A stretch of DNA of 16,576 bases from Chloroflexota bacterium (GCA_021847625.1 JAJZQK010000018.1:1-16576), one strand, 5' to 3'; shown: positions 1 to 6,869, counted from the stretch's first letter. Translations and numbers: made by a program. Notes: generated from the letters alone by a model not told the origin.

Positions 1-1
1 T

Positions 2-211
2 GCCCGCTTGACAAAGCGCGAGCACGACCAGATCGGCGACACGCTGGAGATGATGGGGCGGATGTTCCAGTTCACCCGCCAGATGGACGTGGCGATGTCG
101 TCCGACACCTCCGTCGCCACCCTGCGCGACGCCTTCCTCGACGGCAACTACGCGCTAGACCCTCACTTCGTCGCCCCTACCGCCAGCGAGCGGACCGCGG
201 CCGAGAAGTAA
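2..211 (+). CDS. C-terminal fragment of an unrecognised protein
   Basis: The reading frame is open from the left edge of the window to a TAA at 209-211, so this is most probably the 3' end of a longer gene. A TTG at position 8 is in frame but nothing upstream is available to test it as a start. About 69 residues are visible: an amphipathic helical stretch rich in Met (EMMGRMFQFTRQMDVAM), then a polar tail ending in ERTAAEK. I see no catalytic motif or membrane segment and do not recognise the family. Codon use is GC-rich like the neighbours. It reads in the same direction as the regulator downstream, separated by 383 bases. Confidence 0.55.
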   Translation, partial: ARLTKREHDQIGDTLEMMGRMFQFTRQMDVAMSSDTSVATLRDAFLDGNYALDPHFVAPTASERTAAEK

Positions 212-594
212 TGAGCGTCGGGGCGCGCGGCGTGTGCCCGTCGGGGATTCGCCGATTGCCGACAACCCACCCGGCGACGAGTATTCCCTAGGAGTAATCC
301 GCCGGCACGGTCTCGACCCATGCCCTAGCGGCCGCTAACAGGCAAGGAACACCCTTGCTCCAGAGCCTACCCCGTGGGGATAGCGCCCGTCTCGCCGGCG
401 TGCCTTGCGGCCGACATGGGGCTCCCTGAGGCTGCCCCTATACAAACGGGGAGCGTCTTGGTACTATACGTTCGTGGCGCGACGCAATGTCGGCGGTGTG
501 CTCATTGGCAGGCGGCAGGGAACCGGGCCCGTCGCCAAACGTTGTATAATAGCAGTTACCTATTACTTGCACGGGCTTACGAGGTAGCACGAGG
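212..594. other. Intergenic spacer before the STAND regulator
   Basis: No coding frame here looks real; the short frames have no Shine-Dalgarno and no protein-like composition. A weak stem (GTCGG 240-244 with CCGAC 259-263) lies about 30 bases after the upstream stop, without a U-tract. The last 50 bases carry the likely promoter and ribosome binding site of the downstream regulator. A second weak TGG-TACTAT (459-467) resembles an extended -10 but is unconvincing. Confidence 0.6.
545..550 (+). promoter_or_regulatory. Probable -10 element (TATAAT) of the STAND-BTAD regulator
   Basis: A perfect TATAAT sits 45 bases upstream of the ATG at 595, predicting a transcript start near 557 and a 5' leader of about 38 bases. 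No good -35 hexamer lies 16-18 bases upstream (the region reads AACCGGGCCC), so the promoter may be weak or activator-dependent. The Shine-Dalgarno GAGGT at 581-585 follows, 9 bases before the ATG. Confidence 0.5.
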
Positions 595-3500
595 ATGAAC
601 CGGGCTTCTGTAGCCGAGTCGCCGCTTCTGGTGACGAAGACGCTCTTGCCACGGCGCCGGCCCGGCACACTGCGCCGGCCGCGCCTGCTCGACTTCCTGC
701 ACCGCCACATCGACCGGCGGCTGCTCCTCGTCTGCGCACCGGCCGGCTACGGCAAGACTACCCTCCTCGTCGACTTCGCCCAGGAGGTCGAGGCGCCGGT
801 CTGCTGGCACACGGTGAGCGAAGAGGACCGCGACCCGAAGGTCTTCTTCCGCTACCTCATCGCCGCCATCGCCCGTCGCTTTCCCGACTTCGGCCAGCGC
901 ACGCTCGCCCTCGTGGAATCGGCCGGCAACCTCGCCCAGGAGGTCCCGGAGATCGTCGGCCTGCTCGTCAACGAGCTGCACGCCACCGTGCCCGACTTCT
1001 TCCTCCTCGTCCTCGACGACTATCATTTATTAGACGACCAACCGGTGGTGAACCAGGCCGTCGACACCTTCCTGGACTTCCTGCCGGACAACTGCCACCT
1101 CGTCATCTCCGGACGCACGCTGCCGAAGATCACCCTCACCAAGCTCGCCGCCCACCAGCAGGTGGCCGGCCTCGGCGTCTCCGACCTGCGCTTTACGCCC
1201 GCGGAGATCAAGGATCTGCTGAGCAAGAACCACAACATCCTCCTGCCGGAGAAGCAGGCCCAGGAGCTGGCCCAGGAATCGGAGGGCTGGATCAGCGCCA
1301 TCATTCTCACCACCCACGCCCTCTGGCAGGGGCTCTTCGAGGACCTCATCGGCGGCAAGCACGAGGGGAGCTCCCTCTTCGAGTACTTGGCTACCGAGGT
1401 GCTCGACCGCCAGCCACCCGACATCCAGCAGTTCCTCCTCGCCTCGAGCGTGCTGGAGGACGTCAACGCCGAGCTCTGCGAGCAGCTCTTCGGCGCCGCG
1501 GACGCCGCCGTTACCCTCCTCTATTTGGAGGAGGCCAATCTGTTCTTGAACCGCTTGGAGGGCAACTGGTACCGCTACCACAACCTGTTCCGCGACTTCC
1601 TCCAGGCCCGCCTGCGCCAGGGCGACCCCCGGCGCAGCCAGGAGCTGAACGCGCGGGCGGCGGTGCTGGCCGGCGAACGCGGCGACTGGAGCCAGGCAAT
1701 CAACTACTACCTCCGGGCCGGCCTTCCGGAAGAGGCTGCCCGCACGCTCGAGGAGCAGGCCAAGCGCCTGCTCGACGCCGGCAGCTGGGCCACGGTCCTC
1801 CAGTGGACGGAGTCGCTGCAAGACACTCCCCTTGCCCAGCGGACCACCGTCAAGATGTACCGCGCCTGGAGCATGCTCTATCGCAACGCTAGCGACGAGG
1901 CGCTCGACTTGTTGCGCGATGTGACGGCCGCCTTCCGCGAGGCCGACGACAGAGCCGGGATGGCCAGGGCCCTGGTGCTGCAGAGCACAGCCCTGCGCTC
2001 GAGCGGACGCTACGACGAGGCGGCGGAGGCCTGCGAGGAGGCGCTCGACCTGGCCGACGACCTGGACGACCAGCAGCTCGTGCTGGATGCCCGCAAGCAG
2101 CTAGGGAATTGCTTCGGCCAGCAGGGCAAGTTCGCCGAGTCGATTCAAGAGATGGAGCGTGCCCTCCGCCTGGCCGAGTGCAACGGCAACCGCCAGGACG
2201 CCGCCTACATCAACTACTCCCTGGGGGTCTCCCTGGCGAAGACCGGCGACCTGGCCAGGGCCGCCGTCTGCTACGAGCGGGCCGCTCGCCACTGGGAGGT
2301 GGCGGAGAGCCCCATTCACCTCGGCCAGGCCCTGATCAGCGAGGGCATGCTCCATTACTATCAGGGCGAGTACGACACAGCCCTGGCCAGGTTCGAGGAA
2401 GCCTTGGCCAAGGCCCAGGCCGCGGGGCACCTCCGCTCGGAGGCCTACGCCCTGGCCAGCATCGCCGACGTCCACCGCGACTGCGGGCGCTACGCCGAGG
2501 CCATGGAGCGGTACGAGGCCGCCCTGCGCATCGCCGACCGCGTGCTGGACGCCTTCCTCAGCGTCTACACGCTCAACGCCATCGGCAACGCCTACCGCCT
2601 GCTCGGCGACCAGGCGCGGGCCGAGCGGACCATCCGTAGGGCCCTCCTGCAGGCCGAGGAACGGGGCTCCGCCTACGAGATTGGCCTCTGTGAAATCTCG
2701 CTGGCCGCCGTGCACAACGAGCTGGAAGAACACACGCGGGCCGTCCGCTACCTGAAGAACGCGCAGCGCCTGCTCGGCAAGGCGGGCGCCCGGCGGGAGA
2801 TAGCCCTGGCCCACCTGCACCTCGCCCAGGCGAAGTTCATCAGCGACAAGCCCCGGGAGGTGAAGCGCCACCTCACGGCGGCGATCAGCCTGGCCGCCGA
2901 GCTGGGTTACGACGAGTTCATCGTCGTCGAGGGACGTCGGCTACACCGGCTCTTCCAGTGGGCCGTCGAGAACAACGTCGGCGGGAAGCGGCTGGCCACC
3001 ATCGTGCAGCGGCTGAACGCGGAGCAGCAGGCCGCCCCCGTCCTCACCGTCGTGCCCCCCATTAGCCCCGTGCCGCCGATGGCCGTGCCGGCGGTGCGCG
3101 TGCGGGCGCTGGGCAAGACGGAGGTCGTCTGCGACGGCGCCGTCGTCGGTCGCCCGCAGTGGAAGACGGACAAGGCCCGGGAAATGCTTTACTACTTCCT
3201 CAGCAACTCCGGCTGGCTGCGGCGCGACAACGTAATCTGCGCCCTCTGGCCGGACTACGACCCGGCGAAGGCGGAGAGCTCCTTCCACACGACGCTCTAT
3301 CGCCTGCGCCACGCCCTCTTCCCCGAGATCATCCTCCAGCGCGAGGGCCGCTACCGCTGCAATCCGGCGGCGGGCGTCTGGTACGACGTGACAGAGTTCG
3401 AGGGCGAGTTAGCGCGGGCGAAGACTCTGCCAGAGGCCAGCCCCGAGAGGCGCAAGGCCCTGCGCAAGGCCGTCGACCTCTACCAGGGCAGCTTCCTGGA

Positions 3501-3843
3501 GGAGGTTTACGCGGAGTGGGCCGAAAACAAGCGCAAGCGCATCGAACAGCGCTACTACAGCGCCCTCGACTCTCTCGCCCACGCCCTGATGAGCGCGGGC
3601 CAACTGCGCGAAGGGCTGAGCTTCTACGAGCTGCTGCTCAGCCACGACGCCTACCGCGAAGACGTGCAGCGGGAGGTCCTCAGGGGCTACGCCCTCCTCG
3701 GCGACCTCGCCGGGGCGGCCCGCCGCTATCAGCAATACGTCGACTTCCTGGACCGTGAGCTGGGCGTGCGGCCGTCGGCCCGCACCCTGGCCCTCTACGA
3801 CCGCATCGTCCGCGGCGAAGCCCTCTCGCCCGAAGGCGCCTAG
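595..3843 (+). CDS. MalT-like STAND ATPase/TPR transcriptional regulator with C-terminal wHTH-BTAD (SARP-type) output
   Basis: A 1082-residue regulator. Residues 9-60 carry the MalT-family entry (LLVTKTLLPRR) and a Walker A, APAGYGKTT (48-56). A Walker B-like FFLLVLDDYHLLDD follows at 135-148. These mark a STAND (signal-transduction ATPase) switch. From about 340 to 800 it is built of TPR-type helical repeats (for example YDEAAEACEEALDLA and YDTALARFEEALAKA), the usual ligand- or partner-sensing surface. The C-terminus has an OmpR-type winged helix (about 834-925, with SSFHTTLYRLRHAL at 895-908) followed by a BTAD domain (about 929-1075). In classical MalT the output is a LuxR helix-turn-helix, so this is the BTAD-output variant. 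ATG 595 is preceded by GAGGT at 581-585. Family knowledge: such proteins oligomerise on ATP and inducer binding and bind direct repeats near promoters. A target in the downstream 4394-4421 region is inference. Identification is firm; the signal is unknown. Confidence 0.93.
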   Translation: MNRASVAESPLLVTKTLLPRRRPGTLRRPRLLDFLHRHIDRRLLLVCAPAGYGKTTLLVDFAQEVEAPVCWHTVSEEDRDPKVFFRYLIAAIARRFPDFGQRTLALVESAGNLAQEVPEIVGLLVNELHATVPDFFLLVLDDYHLLDDQPVVNQAVDTFLDFLPDNCHLVISGRTLPKITLTKLAAHQQVAGLGVSDLRFTPAEIKDLLSKNHNILLPEKQAQELAQESEGWISAIILTTHALWQGLFEDLIGGKHEGSSLFEYLATEVLDRQPPDIQQFLLASSVLEDVNAELCEQLFGAADAAVTLLYLEEANLFLNRLEGNWYRYHNLFRDFLQARLRQGDPRRSQELNARAAVLAGERGDWSQAINYYLRAGLPEEAARTLEEQAKRLLDAGSWATVLQWTESLQDTPLAQRTTVKMYRAWSMLYRNASDEALDLLRDVTAAFREADDRAGMARALVLQSTALRSSGRYDEAAEACEEALDLADDLDDQQLVLDARKQLGNCFGQQGKFAESIQEMERALRLAECNGNRQDAAYINYSLGVSLAKTGDLARAAVCYERAARHWEVAESPIHLGQALISEGMLHYYQGEYDTALARFEEALAKAQAAGHLRSEAYALASIADVHRDCGRYAEAMERYEAALRIADRVLDAFLSVYTLNAIGNAYRLLGDQARAERTIRRALLQAEERGSAYEIGLCEISLAAVHNELEEHTRAVRYLKNAQRLLGKAGARREIALAHLHLAQAKFISDKPREVKRHLTAAISLAAELGYDEFIVVEGRRLHRLFQWAVENNVGGKRLATIVQRLNAEQQAAPVLTVVPPISPVPPMAVPAVRVRALGKTEVVCDGAVVGRPQWKTDKAREMLYYFLSNSGWLRRDNVICALWPDYDPAKAESSFHTTLYRLRHALFPEIILQREGRYRCNPAAGVWYDVTEFEGELARAKTLPEASPERRKALRKAVDLYQGSFLEEVYAEWAENKRKRIEQRYYSALDSLAHALMSAGQLREGLSFYELLLSHDAYREDVQREVLRGYALLGDLAGAARRYQQYVDFLDRELGVRPSARTLALYDRIVRGEALSPEGA

Positions 3844-3865
3844 CCGCCGGCAGCCTACCGGCGGC
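3843..3865 (+). terminator. GC-rich hairpin immediately after the regulator stop
   Basis: GCCGCCGG (3843-3850) pairs perfectly with CCGGCGGC (3858-3865) around a 7-base loop, starting on the last base of the TAG stop. There is no U-tract, so it may be a transcript-end stabiliser or a weak terminator rather than a canonical intrinsic one. Confidence 0.5.
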
Positions 3866-3893
3866 GGTCTCGCCTCCCGCTCGCCATGCAACC

Positions 3894-3922
3894 TGTAGGG
3901 CAGTGGCTTGCCCCATGCCGCC
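3894..3922. repeat. TGTAGGGCAG-type palindromic repeat, copy 1
   Basis: A 29-base segment beginning TGTAGGGCAG and ending ATGCCGCC. It matches 10845-10873 (inside pabB) at 26 of 29 positions by eye. Internal self-complementarity is imperfect here (GGCA...TGCC) and better in the pabB copy. Confidence 0.7.
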
Positions 3923-3996
3923 CCGTTGTTCGTCGCTCCGGCCTCCCACTCCGATTCCGGTCGTTCCCCCTGAAAATGGCCGCTCCCCTACAATAC

Positions 3997-4024
3997 GTAG
4001 GGGCGGACGGCCTCTGCCCGCCCC
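3997..4024. repeat. GTAGGGGC-type hairpin repeat
   Basis: GTAGGGGCGG opens the element. GGGGCGG (4000-4006) pairs with CCGCCCC (4018-4024) across an 11-base loop. The GTAGGGGC opening also appears in the hairpin at 7013-7043, so both may belong to one dispersed family. Confidence 0.55.
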
Positions 4025-4110
4025 GGGGCCATGCACGGAGTCCGGCCCCTACGGAAGCAGGCGGGCCGTCGCGAGGCAGTCTTCAGCCGTCGCCGGTAGC
4101 CATCGGTTCC

Positions 4111-4187
4111 GGTCATTCCCGCGCAAGCGGGAATCCATCCGGTTCCTCGCCTGCTGAGAAATGGATCCCCGCTTTCGCGGGGATGAC
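4111..4187. repeat. Inverted pair of REP-like hairpins (REPIN/BIME-like)
   Basis: Left hairpin: ATTCCCGC (4115-4122), loop GCAA, GCGGGAAT (4127-4134), then CCATCC. Right hairpin: ATCCCCGC (4165-4172), loop TTTC, GCGGGGAT (4177-4184), then GAC. The right unit is an inverted copy of the left (GTCAT and ATCCAT flanks in mirrored order), giving a two-REP composite of about 77 bases. A single unit recurs at 7204-7230. The GTCATTCCCGCG...CGGGAATCC pattern is a widespread dispersed repeat type in bacteria. Confidence 0.75.
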
Positions 4188-4393
4188 AAGGCCGGCAGTA
4201 AGATGACAACCGTGCGAACAGGGCACGGGTAGCGGCCAGGCAAGAGAGGGCGACCGCCGGTAGCCCCTCCACTCCCTTGACTTCACACCGCAACTCTACG
4301 ATGTACAGCCTGCCTGCCAGCACATCTGCCTATTCGCACCAGATAGCCACAGCTCCGATATCCCGGGCCGACCGCCGTGGCGGCACTACGTGG

Positions 4394-4421
4394 ACGAATT
4401 TCACGAATTTGCGACGAATTT
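4394..4421 (+). promoter_or_regulatory. Three ACGAATTT direct repeats, candidate BTAD-regulator operator
   Basis: ACGAATTT occurs exactly at 4394-4401, 4403-4410 and 4414-4421, with start-to-start spacings of 9 and 11 bases. Established for SARP/BTAD activators: they bind short direct repeats with about one helical turn spacing just upstream of target promoters. Here the repeats lie about 110 bases before the micropeptide start. A TTGTCA (4448-4453) and a TAAGAT (4476-4481) lie between them, but with a 22-base spacer, too long for ordinary sigma70 recognition and so compatible with an activator-dependent promoter. That the upstream STAND-BTAD protein binds here is inference. Confidence 0.5.
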
Positions 4422-4494
4422 CCCAAAATGCCCGTTTTGTAAGACGTTTGTCAGAGTCCTGTGAGTCCCCATCCGTAAGATAGCATCACAAGCA

Positions 4495-4510
4495 GTTGCC
4501 CGAGGGCAAC
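4495..4510 (+). promoter_or_regulatory. Leader hairpin just upstream of the micropeptide Shine-Dalgarno
   Basis: GTTGCC (4495-4500), loop CGAG, GGCAAC (4505-4510) form a perfect 6-bp stem ending 11 bases before the GGAGG at 4522-4526. It could protect the mRNA 5' end or tune translation. It is not followed by U residues and is unlikely to terminate. Confidence 0.45.
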
Positions 4511-4531
4511 CAGCAATTTACGGAGGTCGGG

Positions 4532-4633
4532 ATGATGTTCAAGAATGCATACTGGAAGGTCGCGTACATTCTGATGGCCTTGACGGCGTTGGCGGCGGCG
4601 AGCGGCGCCCCCGAGCCCTGGCTCCTTCTGTAA
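4532..4633 (+). CDS. 33-residue hydrophobic micropeptide
   Basis: A 33-codon frame from ATG 4532 to TAA 4631-4633, with a strong GGAGG (4522-4526) 5 bases before the first ATG and 8 before the second at 4535. The peptide has a short basic-aromatic N-terminus (MMFKNAYWK), a hydrophobic helix of about 15 residues (10-24, VAYILMALTALAAAS), and a C-terminal GAPEPWLLL. This resembles a minimal signal peptide or single-pass membrane peptide with a short exported tail. The ASGA just before PEPW could be a signal-peptidase-like AxA-type site. It begins the cluster with DUF5317, 48 bases upstream of the next start, and lies downstream of the ACGAATTT repeats. No family is recognised. A leader peptide, a small membrane regulator and a secreted peptide pheromone all remain possible. 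Confidence rests on the Shine-Dalgarno, composition and position. Confidence 0.6.
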   Translation: MMFKNAYWKVAYILMALTALAAASGAPEPWLLL

Positions 4634-4681
4634 TGAGGCTAGGCGGACGAACACGGTAACTGCGACGGCGGAGGCGGGAGG

Positions 4682-5257
4682 GTGCTGACCATATCTATGG
4701 CCCTGGGGGCCGTCTACGGCTACCTGCGCGGAGGTTCCCTCACCGGGCTGGCGGCTCAGCCTTGGCGGCTGGTCTGGCTGGCGGGGGTGGCCTTTGCCCT
4801 CCAGGTGCTCGTCGTCTGGGGGGTAGCGGCCCACTGGTCGCGTGAGGTCGGCGCCCTTCTGCTCATCGCCTCCTACCTTCTCCTCGGCGTGGTGATCGTC
4901 GCCAACCGACGGCTGCCGGGTATGCTCGCCGTCGGCCTTGGCGTGCTGATGAACTTCCTCGTCATCGCCGCCAATGGAGGCTACATGCCCATCGCCCCGG
5001 AGGCGCTGGCCGCGCAGGGCCAACACGCGCTGGCCGCTGCCGAGACCGGTACGCACGTGGCCGGTTCCAAGGACGCCGTCGTCGAACGCGAGCAGACGCG
5101 GCTCTGGTTCTTGTCCGACGTTATCACGACCCCAGGCATACCGTTTTGGCAGCGCTCCTTCAGCGTGGGGGATGTCGTGCTGGCAGTGGGGCTCTTCTGG
5201 CTCGTGCAGGGAGGGATGAGAAGGACGGCTATTCCTCGCACTTGCGAGTTGACGTAA
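4682..5257 (+). CDS. DUF5317 family membrane protein
   Basis: 191 residues with about five hydrophobic segments: 1-16, 28-50, 55-75, 79-97 and 163-178. The fourth runs into the hallmark NFLVIAANGGYMPI (91-104), followed by a polar loop with charged residues and then LWFLSDVITTPGIPFWQ and FSVGDVVLAVG. I match this pattern (NGGxMP, later LxDxI...P and the GDxxLxxG helix) to DUF5317, an uncharacterised family of Chloroflexota, Actinobacteria and Firmicutes. The GTG at 4682 is chosen because GGAGG at 4670-4674 lies 7 bases upstream; the in-frame ATG at 4697 is poorer. The gene follows the micropeptide by 48 bases and precedes the NHLP-like gene by 15, indicating co-transcription. A short stem (CTCGCA 5235-5240 with TGCGAG 5243-5248) lies in its last codons. 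Function is unknown; the neighbourhood suggests export, sensing or processing of a peptide, which is inference. Confidence 0.82.
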   Translation: MLTISMALGAVYGYLRGGSLTGLAAQPWRLVWLAGVAFALQVLVVWGVAAHWSREVGALLLIASYLLLGVVIVANRRLPGMLAVGLGVLMNFLVIAANGGYMPIAPEALAAQGQHALAAAETGTHVAGSKDAVVEREQTRLWFLSDVITTPGIPFWQRSFSVGDVVLAVGLFWLVQGGMRRTAIPRTCELT

Positions 5258-5272
5258 AAGGGACAATACAAG

Positions 5273-5530
5273 ATGTCGTATGAGCAGATACAGGCCGTCG
5301 TAGGCACGGCCATCGTCGATCGGGATTTCTGCCGAGCCTTGCTGGCCTCGCCGGCCAAGGCCGTGCAAGGCTTCGACCTGACGGCCGAGGAGTTGGGCGC
5401 TATCGCCACCATCCGGGCCCAGACGCTCGAAGAGTTCTCGCGCAAGCTTCACCGGTGGCTGACGCGCCCCCAGGGCAAGCGACGCGGCCAGCGCAAGGCC
5501 GGATACGACTACTTACGGCTAGCTGTCTAA
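5273..5530 (+). CDS. Os1348-type NHLP-clan small protein (RiPP-leader-like)
   Basis: 85 residues. The N-terminal two-thirds, with AVVGTAIVDRDFCRALLASP then AVQGFDLTAEELGAI and TLEEFSRKL (to about residue 59), resembles the Os1348/NHLP (nitrile-hydratase-leader-like) clan. These small helical proteins share a fold with RiPP leader peptides and LigA-type domains. The C-terminal tail (61-85) is strongly basic and aromatic (RPQGKRRGQRK then YDYLRL), unlike the acidic core, which is the arrangement expected of a leader plus core but is not proof. ATG 5273 is preceded by AAGGGA (about 5258-5263). It follows DUF5317 by 15 bases. No radical SAM, LanM or YcaO-type maturation enzyme is in the window, so RiPP biosynthesis cannot be claimed. 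It could equally be a small regulatory adaptor. Confidence 0.72.
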   Translation: MSYEQIQAVVGTAIVDRDFCRALLASPAKAVQGFDLTAEELGAIATIRAQTLEEFSRKLHRWLTRPQGKRRGQRKAGYDYLRLAV

Positions 5531-5550
5531 CACTACCGTCGGCACAGAGC

Positions 5551-5598
5551 GAGGAGCCGGGGGGCTGGCCCCGGCCAGGTGTCTTGCCGCTCCTCTTT
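5551..5598 (+). terminator. Nested hairpins between the NHLP-like and HD-GYP genes (attenuator-like)
   Basis: Outer stem: GAGGAGC (5551-5557) with GCTCCTC (5589-5595), followed by TTT. Inner competing stem: GCCGGGG (5556-5562) with CCCCGGC (5569-5575), loop GGCTGG. The two stems share bases 5556-5557, so the full stems are mutually exclusive. This can end a transcript or partition expression between the small-protein cluster and the phosphodiesterase downstream. Confidence 0.45.
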
Positions 5599-5629
5599 GG
5601 CGCCGGCGGCTCTACGGAAACGGTGGACC

Positions 5630-6790
5630 ATGACGGAGATACCCTCGCAGGAACCTCTGCCGGAGGAGACCCTCTCCCGCTATCTGGATGGTGGGACGGG
5701 CCTCGACGGCGACCCCGCGTGGAGCACCCTGGGCTGGCGAATGCCCCGGCATGACGACCTTCCCATCCCCAAGGCGGGGACAGGCCCGCCCCTGCAATCT
5801 GATGGGCGGGCCATAGCCAGCCTCATGGAGAGCATGCAGATCTACAGGCTGATCGCCGAGCACACGCGGGACCTCGTCGTCATTCTCGACCGCGACCACC
5901 GCTTTGCCTACATCAACGAGGCCTTCACGGCCAGCACGGGCTACGTCGCGGAGGAGTTGATTGGCTTCGGCTTTTTCGCCCTGATCCATCCCGCGGACGC
6001 GGCGGCGGGCGACCGCCTGCGAAGGGCCCTGGCGGCAGGCGAGGAGGGGCAGGCGGAGGTGCACTACCGCCAACGGGGCGGGGGCTGGCGCTACCTGGAG
6101 GTAATCGCCAAGCCCATTCCCGGCAACCTCGGCGTCCGGGCCATCGTCGTCGGCCGCGACATCACCGAGCACCGCCAGGTGGAGCAGGAGCTGCGCCAGG
6201 GCCTCATCCGCCTGCAGAGCGCCATGCGGGGGACGATCGAGGCGATGGCCCTCACGCTGGAGATGCGCGACCCCTATACGGCCGGGCACCAACGCCGGGT
6301 GGCCGCCCTCGCCTGCGCCATCGCCCAGGAGCTCGGCCTGCCGGCGGCCGAGATCGAGGGCCTCTACCTGGGGGCGATCGTGCACGATATCGGTAAGATC
6401 GCCGTCCCCGCCGAGATCCTCAGCAAGCCGGGCAAGCTGACCGAGATCGAGCTCCATATGATCCGGGCCCACCCCCGCCTGGGCTATGACATCCTCAAGA
6501 CCGTCGACCTGCCCTGGCCCATTGCCACGTTGGCCCTCCAGCACCACGAGCGCCTCGACGGCTCCGGCTACCCAGACGGGCTGCAGGGCGAGGACATCGC
6601 CCCGGAGGCGCGGCTCCTCGCCGTCGCCGACGTCGTCGAGGCCATGGCCTCCCACCGCCCCTACCGCCCGGCCCTCGGCGTAGACCAGGCCCTCGCCGAG
6701 ATAACCGGCCACAGCGGCGTGCTGTACGATCCGGCCGTCGCCGCCGCCTGCGCCAAGCTCCACACCGACCACGGCCTGCCCTTGCCGTAG
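5630..6790 (+). CDS. PAS domain-containing HD-GYP phosphodiesterase (c-di-GMP)
   Basis: 386 residues from the ATG at 5630; a GTG 51 bases upstream is in frame, but it lies inside the hairpin region and would add a Cys/Arg-rich extension unlike the family. A poorly conserved N-terminus of about 70 residues is followed by a PAS sensor (about 72-180: EHTRDLVVILDRDHRFAYIN, then GRDITEHRQVE). A short coiled linker leads to an HD-GYP domain (about 200-375) with YTAGHQRRVA, the HD pair in VHDIGKIAVP (251-260), and HHERLDGSGYPDG (305-317). These are the metal-binding and GYP-signature residues of c-di-GMP phosphodiesterases, all intact. No membrane segment is visible, so it is probably cytosolic, with the PAS domain sensing a ligand, redox state or partner. 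It lies 99 bases after the NHLP-like gene on the same strand. Activity on c-di-GMP is family knowledge. Confidence 0.92.
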   Translation: MTEIPSQEPLPEETLSRYLDGGTGLDGDPAWSTLGWRMPRHDDLPIPKAGTGPPLQSDGRAIASLMESMQIYRLIAEHTRDLVVILDRDHRFAYINEAFTASTGYVAEELIGFGFFALIHPADAAAGDRLRRALAAGEEGQAEVHYRQRGGGWRYLEVIAKPIPGNLGVRAIVVGRDITEHRQVEQELRQGLIRLQSAMRGTIEAMALTLEMRDPYTAGHQRRVAALACAIAQELGLPAAEIEGLYLGAIVHDIGKIAVPAEILSKPGKLTEIELHMIRAHPRLGYDILKTVDLPWPIATLALQHHERLDGSGYPDGLQGEDIAPEARLLAVADVVEAMASHRPYRPALGVDQALAEITGHSGVLYDPAVAAACAKLHTDHGLPLP

Positions 6791-6860
6791 AGGCAGTACT
6801 ACGAGATCGGCGATCCAGCCTGCAAACGGCCAATCCGATCGTCTAGCCGCTCCCCGGCTG

Positions 6861-6869
6861 TGCTATAAT
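6861..6869 (+). promoter_or_regulatory. Extended -10 promoter (TGCTATAAT)
   Basis: TG at 6861-6862, one base, then a perfect TATAAT at 6864-6869: a textbook extended -10 that does not need a strong -35, and none is visible. It predicts a transcript start near 6876, 71 bases after the phosphodiesterase stop. The next gene starts almost 580 bases further on and a strong hairpin intervenes, so the first product is likely non-coding. Confidence 0.65.

Larger units (their letters stand above)
3844..4531. other. 688-base repeat-rich spacer and control region
   Basis: No convincing gene. The first half holds three kinds of short palindromic repeat (3894-3922, 3997-4024, 4111-4187), which are dispersed-repeat families seen again elsewhere in the window. 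Base composition then shifts: from about 4280 to 4530 the sequence is noticeably more AT-rich, as expected of a promoter region. It carries direct repeats, a short inverted repeat (CAAAA 4424-4428 with TTTTG 4435-4439) and a leader hairpin before the micropeptide gene at 4532. Confidence 0.7.

Noticed and set aside
577..3891. Long minus-strand frames opposite the STAND regulator (e.g. 1030-1821, 2101-2871)
   Set aside because: Arise from GC-rich codon bias of the plus-strand gene; translations lack motifs, and the plus frame has intact Walker, TPR, wHTH and BTAD features.
3894..4187. CRISPR array
   Set aside because: The repeats are of different families, irregularly spaced, and recur singly far away; no uniform spacer length.
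4451..5452. 333-codon minus-strand frame over DUF5317 and the NHLP-like gene
   Set aside because: Composition is His/Gln/Arg-rich shadow coding; the plus strand has well-placed Shine-Dalgarno sites and recognisable families.
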